Assembly: GCA_963710275.1 (NCBI GenBank)
Contig: CAVPZS010000005.1
Location: forward strand, 434,001 to 498,000
Reading direction: 5' to 3'
DNA: 64,000 nt
Source of the DNA: Rhodoblastus sp963710275
GTDB lineage: Bacteria; Pseudomonadota; Alphaproteobacteria; Rhizobiales; Beijerinckiaceae
Part shown: positions 62,929 to 64,000 of the stretch, piece by piece
How the letters are laid out: every line of letters starts with the position of its first letter
Position numbering within the stretch: position 1 is the first letter of the stretch
Program-made: the position numbers and the translations under genes
The notes under the pieces: generated by a model
Databases searched by the model: none
Told to the model about the DNA's origin: nothing
Seen by the model: only the letters and a program-made list of their open reading frames with translations

Positions 62929-64000
62929 CCAGACCAGCGTTTTGCGAAGTCTGTTGTCCGGCCTCCTCCGGAGACGGCCCTTACTCGCTCAAAAGCCGCT
63001 TCAGAAGCGCGAGTTCTTCGTTCAAGCTCGAATCCTGAGAGACGAGAAGTCTCGATCTTGCGCACGGCATGCAAGACCGTCGTATGATCCCTGCCGCCAA
63101 AACGTCGGCCGATCTCAGGAAGAGACCGTAATGTCATCGTTTTAGCCAGATACATGGCAATCTGGCGAGGTCGCACGACATTCGCCGTACGTCGAGACGA
63201 CAGGATGTCGGAGCGACTGACGTTAAAATGTGTGGCGACCATTTTCTGGATGTCTTCGATCTTAACCCGTTTCGGATCGCGCGCCCGAACCAAGTCTCGA
63301 ATAGCCGCTTCCGCTGCCTCAACCGTCAAAGGTGATCCGGCTAATGTCGTGTGCGCCAAGAGACGGTTGACTGCGCCGTCAAGATCACGGCCGTTTGTTT
63401 GAATTGACCGCGCTACCATGGCGACCACAGAATTGGAAACTTCGAAACCAGGCTGCGCAACCTTAGCTACCGAAATCCTCGCTTCCAATATTTTCGTCCG
63501 TAAAGTCTCGTCGAGCGCCTGCATCTCCACGCACAGCCCCCCTCCGAAACGAGAGCGAACGCGCTCATCAAGGTTTTCCAGGTCGCCGGGAATGCGATCT
63601 CCGGCGATCACAACCTGACGACCGGATTCGATCAAAGCGTTCAAGGTGTGACAAAATTCGTGCTGGATCGTTTTTCCTTGTAAAAACTGAACGTCGTCAA
63701 TAACTAAAACATCAATAGTGCGGAGTTTTTCCTTAAAGGCTATCGAGTTCTGCGCCTTCAAAGCATTGACAAACCCGTACATGAACCTTTCAGCCGTAAG
63801 ATAGATAACACGTTGCCCGGTCTCCGCGACAGAATGCGCTATCGCTTGAATTAAATGCGTCTTGCCCAAACCAACGTTCGAATGAACGTACAGCGGATTG
63901 AATATCGAAGGCGTTCCAGGCTTGGTCCGGCAAATCTGTTGCGCCGCGGCGAAGGCCAGTTGGTTGGACTGACCAACAAGAAAAGTGGAAAAGGTCAATC
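62922..64000 (-). CDS. dnaA: chromosomal replication initiator DnaA (N-terminus outside window)
   Basis: The origin-binding AAA+ initiator. Visible parts are the ATPase domain (VGLGKTHLIQAIAHSV, VLVIDDVQFLQGK) and the C-terminal DNA-binding domain IV with the signature RRFGGRDHTTVLHAVRKIE. The domain I/II start is cut by the window edge; the protein sequence at the edge (TFSTFLVGQSNQLAFAAA) is the usual beginning of domain III. A short extra tail after domain IV ends RWSGW. It lies upstream of cobU and rho, linking it to the par region. Confidence 0.95.
   Translation of the reverse strand, partial: LTFSTFLVGQSNQLAFAAAQQICRTKPGTPSIFNPLYVHSNVGLGKTHLIQAIAHSVAETGQRVIYLTAERFMYGFVNALKAQNSIAFKEKLRTIDVLVIDDVQFLQGKTIQHEFCHTLNALIESGRQVVIAGDRIPGDLENLDERVRSRFGGGLCVEMQALDETLRTKILEARISVAKVAQPGFEVSNSVVAMVARSIQTNGRDLDGAVNRLLAHTTLAGSPLTVEAAEAAIRDLVRARDPKRVKIEDIQKMVATHFNVSRSDILSSRRTANVVRPRQIAMYLAKTMTLRSLPEIGRRFGGRDHTTVLHAVRKIETSRLSGFELERRTRASEAAFERVRAVSGGGRTTDFAKRWSGW

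Noticed and set aside
1..64000. CRISPR arrays, tRNA and rRNA genes
   Set aside because: No regularly spaced repeats, no GGTTCGAATC-type T-arm with matching acceptor stem, and no rRNA signature were found by reading all intergenic regions.

Overview
The window looks like chromosomal DNA of an alphaproteobacterium of the order Hyphomicrobiales (Rhizobiales), probably Beijerinckiaceae/Methylocystaceae-like. Three things point there: the gene orders (nfu-tsaB-rimI-plsC; hslUV-hisB-DUF2628-hisHAFE-coaA; prmC-DUF4167-clpB; bolA/dnaJ-cobS-cobT; ftsK-lolA-xth; leuS-lptE-holA, parB-parA-rsmG-mnmG-mnmE-rho), a perfect CtrA-type box before ftsK, and three genes of the ethylmalonyl-CoA pathway (ecm, ccr, mcd). 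Almost everything is housekeeping. The taxonomic call is inference from gene order and protein families; no search was run.

Layout. 1-4.6 kb: minus-strand translation and Fe-S genes (trpS, nfu, tsaB, rimI, plsC cut by the window edge) and a secreted protein of unknown function. 4.6-9.2 kb: the only clear accessory stretch, with a frame-broken IS110-type transposase, a VapBC toxin-antitoxin pair with its operator, a small coiled-coil protein, a DUF2726 protein and an IS1595-type transposase. 9.3-16.5 kb: hslVU, then the histidine cluster, coaA and DUF2794. 16.8-23.8 kb: protein folding and release-factor modification (htpG, prmC, DUF4167, clpB). 23.9-33.3 kb: uppP, the divergent ecm/ccr pair, a BrkB-type membrane protein, an M3 peptidase and mcd. 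33.4-43.6 kb: S4 protein, a FemAB/GNAT-type acyltransferase, a COG0523 GTPase, a D,D-carboxypeptidase, bolA, a J-domain protein, the aerobic cobalt chelatase genes cobS and cobT, fdxA and carD. 43.8-54.9 kb: ftsK, lolA, xthA, a cNMP-binding protein, a response regulator, an L,D-transpeptidase, yggS, leuS, lptE and holA. 55-64 kb: the chromosome-segregation/origin neighbourhood on the minus strand (parB, parA, rsmG, mnmG, mnmE, rho, cobU-type gene, dnaA cut by the edge), with one perfect and one near-perfect parS site.

How parts fit together. Ccr, Ecm and Mcd carry successive reductive carboxylation, B12-dependent rearrangement and oxidation steps of acetyl-CoA assimilation. CobS/CobT and the cobinamide kinase would help supply the B12 cofactor of Ecm. 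ParA/ParB with parS would organise the origin region.

An important caveat is that at least a dozen single-base reading-frame breaks fall in genes that are normally essential or core (tsaB, hisF, prmC, dac, J-protein, cobS, cobT, mnmG). Most lie in short G/C or T/A runs, and after correction the reconstructed proteins have normal family lengths. This looks more like indel errors in the assembly than true gene decay, but only the reads can decide. No CRISPR array, rRNA or tRNA was seen, and I see no convincing undescribed system. The accessory island is the best place to look further.
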